Assembly (NCBI GenBank): GCA_021845685.1
Contig: JAJZVN010000009.1
Span: 1 to 64,000 of the forward strand
Reading direction: 5' to 3'
Length of the DNA: 64,000 nt
Source: a bacterium
GTDB lineage: Bacteria; SZUA-79; Acidulodesulfobacterales; Acidulodesulfobacteraceae
Within the stretch, counting starts at the first letter, position 1; every line of letters starts with the position of its first letter. This document shows, piece after piece, positions 26,373 to 34,595 of the stretch. Below the pieces are notes generated by a model, which was not told the DNA's origin, searched no databases, and saw only the letters and a program-made list of their open reading frames with translations. Made by a program: the position numbers and the translations under genes.

Positions 26373-27995
26373 TTATACAATAATATTTTCTAAATTGGAA
26401 AGTTCCGTATAAGTAGAAAATATATAAACTCTGCTTAATTTTTTATCATCGGTTACATTGTTATTGTTTGCATTATTATCGCTTATATTTATAATCTCAT
26501 AAAATGCTTTCCCCGCATTATAATTTACTTTTATTTTTTCGGCATTTATTCCTGCCGTTTTAAGTCTTATAGCCATATCATAAGGTCTAAGACCTGCAAT
26601 TATAATATTATTAAATTTATCAACATATTTTTCAAAATTAACGTCCCATATCCACGAAACATCTCTGCCGTCGGCATCTCTATCGGAAAAAACAAATAAA
26701 GCATTTATATAATCATTTTTTTCAAATATTTTTTCCAATACATTGTTAAATCCTGAAGGATTTTTCACTAAATCTACGTAACATTCCACTCCTTTAAAGG
26801 TTTTCTTAAAAGATCTGCCGAATTTTGTAAAATAGTTTTCAAAGGATATTTTAATTATTTCATCATTTAAACCGTAATATTTTAAAGCTAAGAAAGCAGC
26901 CATATAATTCAATATATTGTAATATCCCTGAATTGACGGTTTGAAGCTGAAATTTTTGTTGATATTATTATTAATAATATGATTACTTGTGTTTGTATTA
27001 TGTATATCGCAATTATTTTTACAATTAACATCGTTAGCACCAATACTATAATTGCTATAATAACTTTTATTAATATTATTTTGCTTATCGGAAATATTAT
27101 TACTTGTTATTTTAGAAACAAATTCTTCAGTATTATTAAAGCTAAAATTTAAATAATCGTCTTCAAGTATTTCCGCCTCTATATCTGATATATTGCTTTT
27201 ATATCCGCAAGAATTGCAATAATAATTTATTATAGCATATTTATCGTTAAATTTTGCGGATAATATACTTCCGCATTGCGGACAAGAGACTGCATCGGTA
27301 AAAGCGATATTGCCGCTATTTTTTTTCACAGATACATCAAATACTTCTGCATTATCATTATTATCCAACTTATCAGATAATTTTTTTATAGATTTAAAAT
27401 TAAAATAAAGTTTTTTATTTTTAGTATTAAATCCCACAAAAGAAGCAAGTGGTTCGTTTGAAGGCAAAATTAATACAGGATAAGTTTTTAAAGATTTTAT
27501 AGAATTTTTAATATTTAGCATTGTAGTGTTGACTTCCCCATATCTGTCTAACTGGTCTCTGTAAAAATTGGTAATTACAATAACATCAGGATTTATTTTT
27601 GAAATAACGTAAGGAAAAACTTTCTCATCTGTTTCTATTACGATAACATCAGCATTAAATTTACCGTTAAATGAATAATATCCAAGAATAGACCCGAAAA
27701 TGCCGTTTATCATATTTGCTCCATTCACATTTGAGCACACTCTATTGTCCGCATTATTGAAACAGGAGGCTATTAAATTAGTAGTAGTGGTTTTTCCGTT
27801 AGTTCCGGTAATAATTATCACAGGAATATTCATCGCATTTATATCTTTTGCAAAATTATCAACTAAATTCTTGTCAAATTTTCTCAACAAATAAAGCGGA
27901 AGAACATCGCCGTTCCTTCTTAATATTACAACTAAAATTAGCTTAAAAAACTTATACAGAATAATCGCTATTTTTTTTTTAATATTTAAATACAT
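26373..27995 (-). CDS. murT: Lipid II isoglutaminyl synthase, Mur ligase subunit MurT
   Basis: With GatD, MurT amidates the alpha-carboxyl of D-Glu in lipid II. It is a Mur-ligase-type ATPase: Walker A ITGTNGKTTTTN (about 61-72), FYRDQLDRYGE and SNEPLASFVG. The MurT-specific zinc ribbon is CPQCG...CNSCG (about 237 and 259). The C-terminal DUF1727 domain follows, with LVKNPSGFN and the D-rich FSDRDADGRDVSWIWDVNFE that should hold the catalytic Asp. About 60 Asn/Ser/Ile-rich residues (about 285-350) look like a low-complexity insert relative to Gram-positive MurT (~440 residues). The gatD partner is at 33.5 kb on the opposite strand rather than adjacent. ATG start. Confidence 0.9.
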   Translation of the reverse strand: MYLNIKKKIAIILYKFFKLILVVILRRNGDVLPLYLLRKFDKNLVDNFAKDINAMNIPVIIITGTNGKTTTTNLIASCFNNADNRVCSNVNGANMINGIFGSILGYYSFNGKFNADVIVIETDEKVFPYVISKINPDVIVITNFYRDQLDRYGEVNTTMLNIKNSIKSLKTYPVLILPSNEPLASFVGFNTKNKKLYFNFKSIKKLSDKLDNNDNAEVFDVSVKKNSGNIAFTDAVSCPQCGSILSAKFNDKYAIINYYCNSCGYKSNISDIEAEILEDDYLNFSFNNTEEFVSKITSNNISDKQNNINKSYYSNYSIGANDVNCKNNCDIHNTNTSNHIINNNINKNFSFKPSIQGYYNILNYMAAFLALKYYGLNDEIIKISFENYFTKFGRSFKKTFKGVECYVDLVKNPSGFNNVLEKIFEKNDYINALFVFSDRDADGRDVSWIWDVNFEKYVDKFNNIIIAGLRPYDMAIRLKTAGINAEKIKVNYNAGKAFYEIINISDNNANNNNVTDDKKLSRVYIFSTYTELSNLENIIV

Positions 27996-28149
27996 AATAA
28001 TTTCAACAAGTTATAAATTACTCTAATATTTTAACAACTTAGCTACTGATTAAAAATTGTGCAATATGATTAAGTTTTCTATTTTTCTAACTATTCAGGT
28101 TTTAACAATCAAGTTTTCTTTAAAAAATTTTACAGACCTTGTGAAATTG

Positions 28150-30612
28150 TCAATTTTTATTTATAGATTGTTTAATTTTTTCAACAGCTTCCATTGCATT
28201 TTTTGCATAAATATCTGCGTTTATAGACTTTGCATAATCTTCGTTTACGACAGCTCCTCCGACCATTGAAAAAACATTTATATCGTTTTTTTTCAATTCT
28301 TTAATAACATTTTCCATTTCACCTACGGTTGTAGTCATAAGAGCGGACAATCCTACGAAATTAACTTTATTTTTTATTGCTTCTGCAACAATTTTTTCGG
28401 TCTTAACGTTTCTGCCGAGATCTATAACTTCAAAACCGTTATTTTCTAAAAGAGTTGCAACAATATTTTTGCCTATGTCATGGACATCTCCTTCAACAGT
28501 TGCCATTAAAATTTTTACTGTATTAGAATTTGTATTTTTAGGCAAATCTTTCTTAATCCTCGCAAAAGCTATTTTCATAACTTCTGCGCTTTCCATAACC
28601 TGCGGCAAAAAATATATATTTTTATCAAAAAGCTTCCCTACTTCTTCCAGCGCAGGTATTAAATATTTATTGCCTATTTCTAAAGGGGCGGCGCCTTCGG
28701 ATAATAAGTTTTCCACAAAAGAAACGACGCCTTCTTTTTCTCCATTTAAAACGGCATTATATAATTTTTCGCCGGTACTTAAAATATTGCTTTTTGCACC
28801 GGAATTTTTAGAATTTTCTGTTAAATTTGAATCTTTTTCATTATTATAGCTGTTTGCTTTTTCCGAGAAATGGTTTATGTATGTCTTTGCAAGATAATCT
28901 TTAGCTATTAAAACTTTTGCAGCATAAAAACTGCCTGTTAAAAGTTCGTCTTCAGGGTTTACTATTGCGGCGCTCAACCCTGCGGAAAAACACATTGTTA
29001 AAAAGGCTGCATTAATATATGTTCTTTTTGGCAAACCGAACGAAATATTACTTACTCCCAGAACCGTCGGAAGATTTAAAATAGTTTTATTTTTTTTAAT
29101 CGCGTCTAATGTTGTTAAAGCCTTGTCTTGTCCTGCGCTTATAGGAAGAGTTAAAAAATCTATCATAATGTCGTAAGATTTTATGCCAAAATCCGTAAGT
29201 TTGTTGTAAACCGTATAGGCAGTTTTTATTCTCTCATCCGATGTTTCAGGAATACCCTCGTCGTCTAACGCAAGAACTATTACGGCAGCGCCGTATTTTT
29301 TAATTAGCGGCATTAATTTATTTATTTTTTTTTCTTCGCCGCTTATAGAATTAACTAATGCTTTGCCTGGATACAGCATGAGAGCTTCTTCAACAGCATC
29401 TGGATTAGAAGAATCAATAACAAGAGGAGTCTGCACGACATTAGAAGCTGCCAGAATTGCTTTTTTCATAAGTTCAATTTCATCTGTTCCCGGAACCCCG
29501 ACATTGATATCAAGCATTGATGCGCCGTCATCGGTTTGCATTTTGGCAGTTTTTCTAATATAATTTGTTTTACCGTTTTTTAATTCTTCAATAAATTCTT
29601 TTTTCCCCGTCGGATTTATTCTCTCTCCTATCATTACAGGCGGATGATGCGCGCCGATTGAAATAAATTCAGTCCTTGAGGTTAAAAAAAGTCCTGCCTC
29701 TCTTTTTATACCTTTTTCAGGCAGTTCGCTATCATTGATTATTTTTAATTTTTTAGACATTCCTTTAATAAATTTATCGTCGCTGCCGCAGCATGCAGAT
29801 ACAATCCTCACTCCTATTAATGCAAGTTCCTCTATTAATTTAGAAAAATCATCCGGCTTGCCCGGAAATATAGTTTTTCCATTGACTAAAGACGGTATGC
29901 CTGCATTTGGCTTAGAAATAAGAGGAGTATCGGTAACAGATGCCATTTTTTTTAAAATTTCATAAATATCTTCAGGACCGACTGAACAATTTGCTCCGAT
30001 AACATCAGCGCCAAGACTGTCTGCGGTAATAGCAAAAACTTCAGGAGTAGTGCCTAAAATTGTTCTATAAGTATTGTCAAATGTCATCATTGCTATTATA
30101 GGTTTGTCGCTTAATTCTTTAACCGCAATTATCGCTGCTCTGACTTCCTGGAGGTCTATCATCGTTTCAAGCTGAAATAAATCAACATCGGCATCAAGTC
30201 CCGCTTTTATCTGTTCTTTATACAATTCAACACTTTCTTTAAAAGTTAATTCTCCCACAGGGTAAATAAATTTTCCTGTCGGCGCCAAAGACATAGCGAT
30301 AAGACAATTGCCGTTAGATGCTTTTTTTGCAGCTTTTACCGCATTATAATTAATTTCATATAATTTATTTTCAAGACCGTATTCTGCGAGTTTTATTTTA
30401 TTTGCTCCAAAAGTATTGGCAACTAATATTTCGCTTCCTGCTTCGGCATAGCTTTTATGAATGGCTATAATATGATTAATTTTTTCTGAAATATTAAAAC
30501 TTTCAGGCAATAAACCTTTAGGAAGAAGTCCTTGAATCTGCAAAATAGTTCCCATAGCTCCATCCGATAATATCAATCTTTTTTTTAATTCGTTCCTGAA
30601 ATTTTTTATCAT
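28150..30612 (-). CDS. metH: Cobalamin-dependent methionine synthase, short form lacking the reactivation domain
   Basis: Transfers methyl from 5-methyl-THF via cobalamin to homocysteine. 820 residues in order: the Hcy-binding barrel with zinc Cys in GANCSVG (about 203) and SACCGS (about 269); the pterin-binding barrel (MIGERINPTGKK, DINVGVPGTDE); the cobalamin cap (about 620-690); and the B12 Rossmann domain with GDVHDIGKN supplying the axial His. The C-terminal AdoMet-activation domain of E. coli MetH (1227 residues) is absent, so reactivation must be done by another protein; the ASKHA protein at 15.5 kb is a candidate. ATG start at 30612. Confidence 0.94.
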   Translation of the reverse strand: MIKNFRNELKKRLILSDGAMGTILQIQGLLPKGLLPESFNISEKINHIIAIHKSYAEAGSEILVANTFGANKIKLAEYGLENKLYEINYNAVKAAKKASNGNCLIAMSLAPTGKFIYPVGELTFKESVELYKEQIKAGLDADVDLFQLETMIDLQEVRAAIIAVKELSDKPIIAMMTFDNTYRTILGTTPEVFAITADSLGADVIGANCSVGPEDIYEILKKMASVTDTPLISKPNAGIPSLVNGKTIFPGKPDDFSKLIEELALIGVRIVSACCGSDDKFIKGMSKKLKIINDSELPEKGIKREAGLFLTSRTEFISIGAHHPPVMIGERINPTGKKEFIEELKNGKTNYIRKTAKMQTDDGASMLDINVGVPGTDEIELMKKAILAASNVVQTPLVIDSSNPDAVEEALMLYPGKALVNSISGEEKKINKLMPLIKKYGAAVIVLALDDEGIPETSDERIKTAYTVYNKLTDFGIKSYDIMIDFLTLPISAGQDKALTTLDAIKKNKTILNLPTVLGVSNISFGLPKRTYINAAFLTMCFSAGLSAAIVNPEDELLTGSFYAAKVLIAKDYLAKTYINHFSEKANSYNNEKDSNLTENSKNSGAKSNILSTGEKLYNAVLNGEKEGVVSFVENLLSEGAAPLEIGNKYLIPALEEVGKLFDKNIYFLPQVMESAEVMKIAFARIKKDLPKNTNSNTVKILMATVEGDVHDIGKNIVATLLENNGFEVIDLGRNVKTEKIVAEAIKNKVNFVGLSALMTTTVGEMENVIKELKKNDINVFSMVGGAVVNEDYAKSINADIYAKNAMEAVEKIKQSINKN

Positions 30613-30691
30613 AATTTTTGAAACCTGTTTTATATTTTTATATTTTATGCCGTTAATTTATATATAATAGCTAAATAAAATTAAAGAAAAA

Positions 30692-31576
30692 TTAAAGAAA
30701 ATCAATAATAACTTCAATATCTTCCGTTATATTTTTACCGAGAAAATTGCTTCCGAGCAGTTTAAACTTTTCAGGATCATCGCTAACGTAATATTTTTCA
30801 AAAGGCTTGTCTAATATAGTATTCAACATATTATTATTAATTAGAAAATTCCTTACTTCAATAGAAACTTCTTTTCCTGAATCAATAATTTCCGTATTTT
30901 TATCTATAATTTTTGAAATAATAGTTTTTAACATAGGATAATGAGTGCATCCAAGAACAATAGATGACGGATTGCTTTCAATAATAGGCTGCAAATAATA
31001 TTTTATTATCTCGCGGGTAATATTAGAATCAATCCAGCCTTCTTCCACAAGTGGAACCAATAGGGGGCAAGCTCTCTCTATTATTGTAATATTAGCACCT
31101 TTATCGTAATTATTTAACCTGTTTATTGCATTTGAATAAGCTTTGCTTCCTATTGTTGCCTTAGTTCCTATGACAGCGATAGTATTAACTTCCACATCTG
31201 AATTATAATTATTGTTTTTATAATTATCAATTTTTTCAATTGATTTTATTGATTTTTTATAGGCACGACGGGCACCCGGTTCTATAACTCCGAAAATAGG
31301 TATGCTAAATTCTTTTTTTAATTCATCAAGCGCCAAACTTGATACTGTGTTGCACGCTGCGACAATAAGTTTTACATTCTGTTTTAATAAAAATTTTGTA
31401 ATTTCTTTCGAATATTTTATAATTGTTTCTTTTGATTTGTTTCCGTAAGGAACTCTTGCCGTATCGCCAAAATATATGAGATTTTCATATTTAAGTAATC
31501 GCCTGATTTCTTTAAACACGGTCAGACCGCCTAATCCTGAATCAAAAATACCTATAGGCTGCCGATTAGTTGACAT
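30692..31576 (-). CDS. murI: Glutamate racemase
   Basis: Interconverts L- and D-glutamate for peptidoglycan. The two catalytic cysteines are in AACNTVSS (about residue 74) and LGCTHYPML (about 205). The substrate loop GIFDSGLGGLTV opens the protein, and YFGDTARVPYGNKS is a further signature. 294 residues; an Asn/Lys-rich insert near residue 120 adds about 20 residues to the norm. ATG start. It supplies D-Glu that MurT/GatD would later amidate. Divergent from queF across a structured 568-bp spacer. Confidence 0.95.
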   Translation of the reverse strand: MSTNRQPIGIFDSGLGGLTVFKEIRRLLKYENLIYFGDTARVPYGNKSKETIIKYSKEITKFLLKQNVKLIVAACNTVSSLALDELKKEFSIPIFGVIEPGARRAYKKSIKSIEKIDNYKNNNYNSDVEVNTIAVIGTKATIGSKAYSNAINRLNNYDKGANITIIERACPLLVPLVEEGWIDSNITREIIKYYLQPIIESNPSSIVLGCTHYPMLKTIISKIIDKNTEIIDSGKEVSIEVRNFLINNNMLNTILDKPFEKYYVSDDPEKFKLLGSNFLGKNITEDIEVIIDFL

Positions 31577-31766
31577 AATTATTATATATTTTAATTTTAA
31601 TATTTAATATTAATTAATATTTATTAAGGTTGAGTTTAAGGACAAGTTTAAGATAATATTAAATTTTAATAAAACAAATTTAGATGTAAAATGTTTTGCG
31701 ATTGCTGTTTTATATTTTCGTTTTAGATTGCTGTTTTAAATTATATTTTACAATATATTTTTAAAT
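31577..31766. other. Left part of the murI-queF spacer
   Basis: AT-rich sequence containing two direct copies of GATTGCTGTTTTA (around 31699 and 31727). It would hold the murI promoter region on the minus strand, but I cannot pick a convincing promoter. Confidence 0.4.
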
Positions 31767-31860
31767 AAAAAGGTATCAGATTTATTTTTCGCAAAAAAAA
31801 ATAATTATTATTTATAAAGTATCCGTCAATGATCACGAAAAACTAATCGGATACCTTTTT
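31767..31860. promoter_or_regulatory. Long inverted repeat with alternative pairings between murI and queF
   Basis: AAAAAGGTATC (31767-31777) pairs with GATACCTTTTT (31850-31860), and inside this GATT/AATC and TTTTTCG/CGAAAAA pair as well, making a ~94-nt extended hairpin flanked by T-runs on both strands. A second helix is possible and mutually exclusive: GTATCC (31819-31824) with GGATAC (31849-31854). This resembles a terminator/antiterminator switch, or the 3' end of a small RNA. No known riboswitch class was recognised. Confidence 0.55.
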
Positions 31861-32144
31861 AATATAATTTATTAATTTAAAAACAAAATTTTTTATGCTA
31901 TATTATATAAAATTATATTCGAAAACAGGATAATCTATTTTTCTATATAATATATTTGCATATAATATAAATATATTAAATTAAAAATTATATATTATCA
32001 AATAAAAAAGAAAGGAAGACTGATAAAAATGCGAATATCGGTTATTAAATTTTTTTAAAACTTATATAAATAACATATTATTATATAAAATAACATATTA
32101 TAATGTTAAAATAGCTTGATTTTAGGGAGGATGTTAATATATAT
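31861..32144. other. queF leader region
   Basis: AT-rich 284 bp. It contains a possible 9-codon leader ORF (ATG at 32029, reading MRISVIKFF, preceded by AAGGAAG) and the queF Shine-Dalgarno GGGAGG about 14 nt before its ATG, a longer than usual spacing. I see no preQ1 aptamer. Confidence 0.4.
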
Positions 32145-32588
32145 ATGGCGAATTTATACGAACAATACAACCACTATGATGATAATAAATATAAAGAAAA
32201 AAGATTCGACATTAAAACCGAAGACAGTGTGGATGTGAAAGTTTTAGAAACAATTCCTTTCTGCTATTCTTTAAGCCAAACTAAAGTTTCTATAACAACA
32301 AAAGAATTTACTTCCGTTTGTCCTTGGAGCGGGCTTCCCGATACCGCAGAGCTTAATATAACATATACGCCTAATAATCATCTTGTTGAAATGAAATCCT
32401 TAAAATATTACCTGCTATCTTTCAGAAATATAGGAATACTTCAAGAACATGCCGTAAACAGAATATTAAATGATTTAACGAAATTATTAGAACCCAAAAA
32501 TATGGAAGTTGAAGCAAAATTTGAATCTAGAGGCGGACTTGATACGGTAGTAAAGGTTGAATATAATGCCGTAAATGTTGAAAAATAA
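32145..32588 (+). CDS. queF: NADPH-dependent 7-cyano-7-deazaguanine reductase (type I QueF)
   Basis: Reduces preQ0 to preQ1 in queuosine synthesis. The nucleophilic Cys59 in TSVCPWSGLPD and Asp66 keep the spacing of Bacillus QueF Cys55/Asp62. The NADPH motif MKSLKYYLLSFRN is a variant of the family's ESKSLK segment. 147 residues, typical of unimodular QueF. CPWSG replaces the commoner CPFTG. ATG at 32145. No other queuosine genes are nearby, and no preQ1 riboswitch was seen. Confidence 0.95.
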   Translation: MANLYEQYNHYDDNKYKEKRFDIKTEDSVDVKVLETIPFCYSLSQTKVSITTKEFTSVCPWSGLPDTAELNITYTPNNHLVEMKSLKYYLLSFRNIGILQEHAVNRILNDLTKLLEPKNMEVEAKFESRGGLDTVVKVEYNAVNVEK

Positions 32589-32624
32589 ATTATAAAAATA
32601 AAAAATTAAATATTTATACGACAT

Positions 32625-32787
32625 GCGTTTCTATCTTCGGAACTTTCCCGACTGCGCGGGAATGACTTTGAGGGATTTTATTTGAGGGATTTTAAAAGTT
32701 CACCTGTTAGGTGTCATTCTTGCGAAAGCAATAATCCAGCGTTATTAATGCATTGCGGTATATTTAATAATTTCTATCGGCAATTTT
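32625..32787. repeat. Composite palindromic repeat with ATCGGCAATTT end
   Basis: Begins TTTCTATCTTCGGAACTTTC, matching 49449 onward. It contains CCCGACTGCGCGGG followed by AATGAC (32646-32666) and a facing GTCATTCTTGC palindrome (about 32712), and ends AATTTCTATCGGCAATTTT (32769-32787), the same end as the element at 12944-13120. It abuts the 3' end of the VOC gene. Confidence 0.6.
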
Positions 32788-32792
32788 TGGAT

Positions 32793-33191
32793 TTACAAAT
32801 ATTGTATCAATTCTATCGTAATATTATTAGGGTCTTCAAGAAAGGCAAGCTTCATGGTTTTATCAAGCGAATAAAAAGGGTCTCTTGTAAATACCGCGCC
32901 TTTTTCTTTCATAGTAATAAAATCTTTGTCAATATTATCGGTCATAAAAGCAAAATGAGCAAAACTGCATTCTTTGCCATTTTCATTTGTAGATATAAAA
33001 TCTAAACTTTCTTTTTCTTCATAAATAAGTTCTAACTCAAAGTTTGATTCATCATCTTTTAAAAAAACTAACATTACTTTATGAACTTCGATATATCTTT
33101 TTTCTTTAATCTTTAGATTTAATATATTAGTATAAAAAGTTAATGATTGATCCAAATCTTTAGTTTTTACGGCAGCATGTATTAATTTCAT
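32793..33191 (-). CDS. VOC/glyoxalase-family protein
   Basis: 132-residue vicinal-oxygen-chelate protein. MKLIHAAVKTKDLDQSLTFYTNIL gives the first metal His, FELELIY a strand Glu, HFAFMTDNIDKDF the second His, and EDPNNITIELIQYL the last Glu. The His/Glu set is consistent with lactoylglutathione lyase (GloA), which clears methylglyoxal. Metal and substrate cannot be fixed by reading, so a generic VOC dioxygenase or isomerase remains possible. ATG start at 33191. Confidence 0.85.
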   Translation of the reverse strand: MKLIHAAVKTKDLDQSLTFYTNILNLKIKEKRYIEVHKVMLVFLKDDESNFELELIYEEKESLDFISTNENGKECSFAHFAFMTDNIDKDFITMKEKGAVFTRDPFYSLDKTMKLAFLEDPNNITIELIQYL

Positions 33192-33224
33192 GATATTATT
33201 TTTTACATTAAATTTATTAAAAAA

Positions 33225-33418
33225 TTAGACTATAATAATTATTAGACTATAATAAATTAGACTATAATAATTATTTAAAACTATATTTGCTATATTTGGT
33301 AAATTTATTGAAAACTTGCCATATTTTATTAAACTATAATAAATATATTAAATTTATATTAAACTATAATAAATATATTAAATTTATATTAAACTATAAT
33401 AAATATATTAAATTAAAA
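33225..33418. repeat. Tandem repeats upstream of the VOC gene
   Basis: A 30-bp unit (AAACTATAATAAATATATTA then AATTTATATT) occurs at 33331-33360, 33361-33390 and 33391-33414. Shorter TTAGACTATAATAA repeats lie at 33225-33270. Units are contiguous with no unique spacers, so this is not a CRISPR array. The 33192-33514 spacer holds nothing else I can name. Confidence 0.85.
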
Positions 33419-33514
33419 GCTGACGACAATAAAATAAATATAAGATAATTAAATTATGAATATTTTATTATAAATATTTTATCATAATAATATAATTATT
33501 AAAATAAAATAAAA

Positions 33515-34288
33515 ATGAATTATAACTTAAATATAAATGCTATTGATCTTTATCCTGAAATTATGAATATTTACGGAGACAGAGGAAATATACTCTATTT
33601 TAAATACAGAGCTTCATTATACGGAATAACAGTAAATATCGGGTCATGCTCTATAGGCGAGAAATTTGATACGGATAAGACCGATATTATGTTTATAGGC
33701 GGCGGACAGGATTCCGAACAGGCTTTAATTTATAAAGATTTTATAACTAACAAAAAAAATGCGCTTAAAGACGCTAAAGATGCGGGTAAAATAATGCTTT
33801 CAATCTGCGGAGGCTATCAGCTTTTACTGAATTATTATAAAACTTTAGACAATAAAATAATCGAAGGCATTTCTATTTTTGACGGATATACGGCGGCGGA
33901 ACCTGAAAAACCAAGATTAACCGGCAATATCGCTTCCGCTTTCAAAGATACGATAATTGTAGGGTTTGAAAATCATGGCGGGAGAACATATTTATCAGAA
34001 TCTCAACAAAATTTTGGAAAAGTCTTGTTTGGATTTGGCAATAACGGAGTAGATAAAACCGAAGGAGCAATTTCAAATAATTTCTATGGTACATATATGC
34101 ATGGAAGTATTTTACCTAAAAATTTTCAATTCTGCGATATTCTTATAGACACAGCTGTTAAAAATAAATACAAAATTACTCTTAACGAAATAATTACAAA
34201 AAACAATATCAATATTGATAATAATTTTGAAATAAATGCAAGAAAAGGTATAAGAGATTTAAAAAAAATAATTAATAAAACAATATGA
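33515..34288 (+). CDS. gatD: Lipid II isoglutaminyl synthase, glutamine amidotransferase subunit GatD
   Basis: CobB/CobQ-like class I amidotransferase that supplies ammonia to MurT. The N-terminal DLYPEIMNIYGDRGNILYFK is diagnostic of the GatD group. FIGGGQDSEQ, the nucleophile Cys98 in SICGGYQLL, VGFENHGGRTYL and the catalytic His in YGTYMHGSILP (about 196) follow. 257 residues, normal. ATG start at 33515. Unlike Gram-positive operons it is not next to murT, which is 5.5 kb away and inverted. A cobyric acid synthase role is less likely because the synthetase half of CobB/CobQ is absent. Confidence 0.9.
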   Translation: MNYNLNINAIDLYPEIMNIYGDRGNILYFKYRASLYGITVNIGSCSIGEKFDTDKTDIMFIGGGQDSEQALIYKDFITNKKNALKDAKDAGKIMLSICGGYQLLLNYYKTLDNKIIEGISIFDGYTAAEPEKPRLTGNIASAFKDTIIVGFENHGGRTYLSESQQNFGKVLFGFGNNGVDKTEGAISNNFYGTYMHGSILPKNFQFCDILIDTAVKNKYKITLNEIITKNNINIDNNFEINARKGIRDLKKIINKTI

Positions 34289-34380
34289 AATAAACCAAAA
34301 CAAGCAATATATTCAACTTAGATTATAGAATATTGTTAATCAACAATTAATTAAATCAAAAAAATATGACAAAATAAATT

Positions 34381-34432
34381 AAACGCCTTTTCTTTTTATA
34401 ATTTTATATTATTTAAAGAATAAGGCGCTTAA
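34381..34432. terminator. Bidirectional terminator between gatD and the small peptide gene
   Basis: CGCCTTTTCTTT (from 34384) pairs with AAAGAATAAGGCG (34415-34427), with A/T tracts on both sides: AAGCGCC...GGCGTTTAATTT on the minus strand and GGCGCTTAATTTTT on the plus strand. It suits both convergent genes. Confidence 0.7.
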
Positions 34433-34437
34433 TTTTT

Positions 34438-34454
34438 ATGTGCCAACTGCACAT
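34438..34454 (-). promoter_or_regulatory. Candidate bacterial SECIS hairpin of the small peptide gene
   Basis: Perfect 6-bp stem ATGTGC/GCACAT with loop AGTTG on the minus strand. The loop begins 22 nt after the UGA at 34471-34473, inside the 16-37 nt window known for bacterial SECIS elements, and contains GU as in known examples. The selD hairpin in this window has a comparable spacing of 17 nt. Confidence 0.5.
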
Positions 34455-34455
34455 T

Positions 34456-34578
34456 TCACTTGCAAGATTTTCAAGAATAACATGAATCTTTAATCCCATA
34501 ATTTTCCATTAGATTCAAGTAAAATTCTTCAGCATCTAAATTTTCCAACATAGGTTTTTCGTAACTGATCTTCTTCAT
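34456..34578 (-). CDS. Candidate selenocysteine-containing small peptide (35 aa to UGA, 40 aa if UGA is Sec)
   Basis: The ATG at 34578 has a near-perfect Shine-Dalgarno (AAAGGAGGTGA, 34585-34595) at good spacing, so translation is likely. Conventional reading gives 35 residues starting MKKISYEKPMLENLD and ending KDSCYS at TGA (34471-34473). If that UGA is read as Sec, translation continues KSCK to a second TGA (34456-34458), giving the tail C33-Y-S-U36-K-S-C39-K: overlapping CxxU and UxxC motifs. A hairpin follows at SECIS spacing. YEKPML recalls the YxxPxL leader motif of peptides bound by PqqD-like RRE proteins, suggesting a RiPP precursor. Codons (AAG, ATC, TTG) are less A/T-biased than neighbours. 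No modifying enzyme is adjacent. The ORF is likely real; the Sec reading is a hypothesis. Confidence 0.55.
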
Positions 34579-34584
34579 GTTTTT

Positions 34585-34595
34585 TCACCTCCTTT
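34585..34595 (-). promoter_or_regulatory. Strong ribosome-binding site of the small peptide gene
   Basis: AAAGGAGGTGA on the minus strand, six to eight nucleotides before the ATG at 34578. It is among the best Shine-Dalgarno matches in the window, and it supports the tiny ORF as a translated gene. Confidence 0.8.

Noticed and set aside
26373-27995. Frameshift or fusion in MurT because of the Asn-rich middle
   Set aside because: The reading frame is continuous and both flanking domains are recognisably MurT, so an insert is the simpler explanation.
31861-32144. preQ1 riboswitch upstream of queF
   Set aside because: No preQ1-I, -II or -III core sequence was found, and the only structured element is about 290 bp from the start codon.
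33331-33414. 30-bp repeats as a CRISPR array
   Set aside because: Copies are contiguous with no unique spacers, and no cas gene is in the window.
33515-34288. GatD ORF read as cobyric acid or cobyrinate synthase, linking it to cbiC
   Set aside because: It lacks the dethiobiotin-synthetase-like half and carries the GatD-type N-terminus (YPEIMNIYGDRGN).
34456-34578. Classification of the small peptide as a lasso peptide precursor
   Set aside because: The YxxPxL-like motif fits, but the tail is too short for an 8-9 residue macrolactam ring plus a threaded tail, and no asparagine-synthetase-like cyclase or protease gene is nearby.
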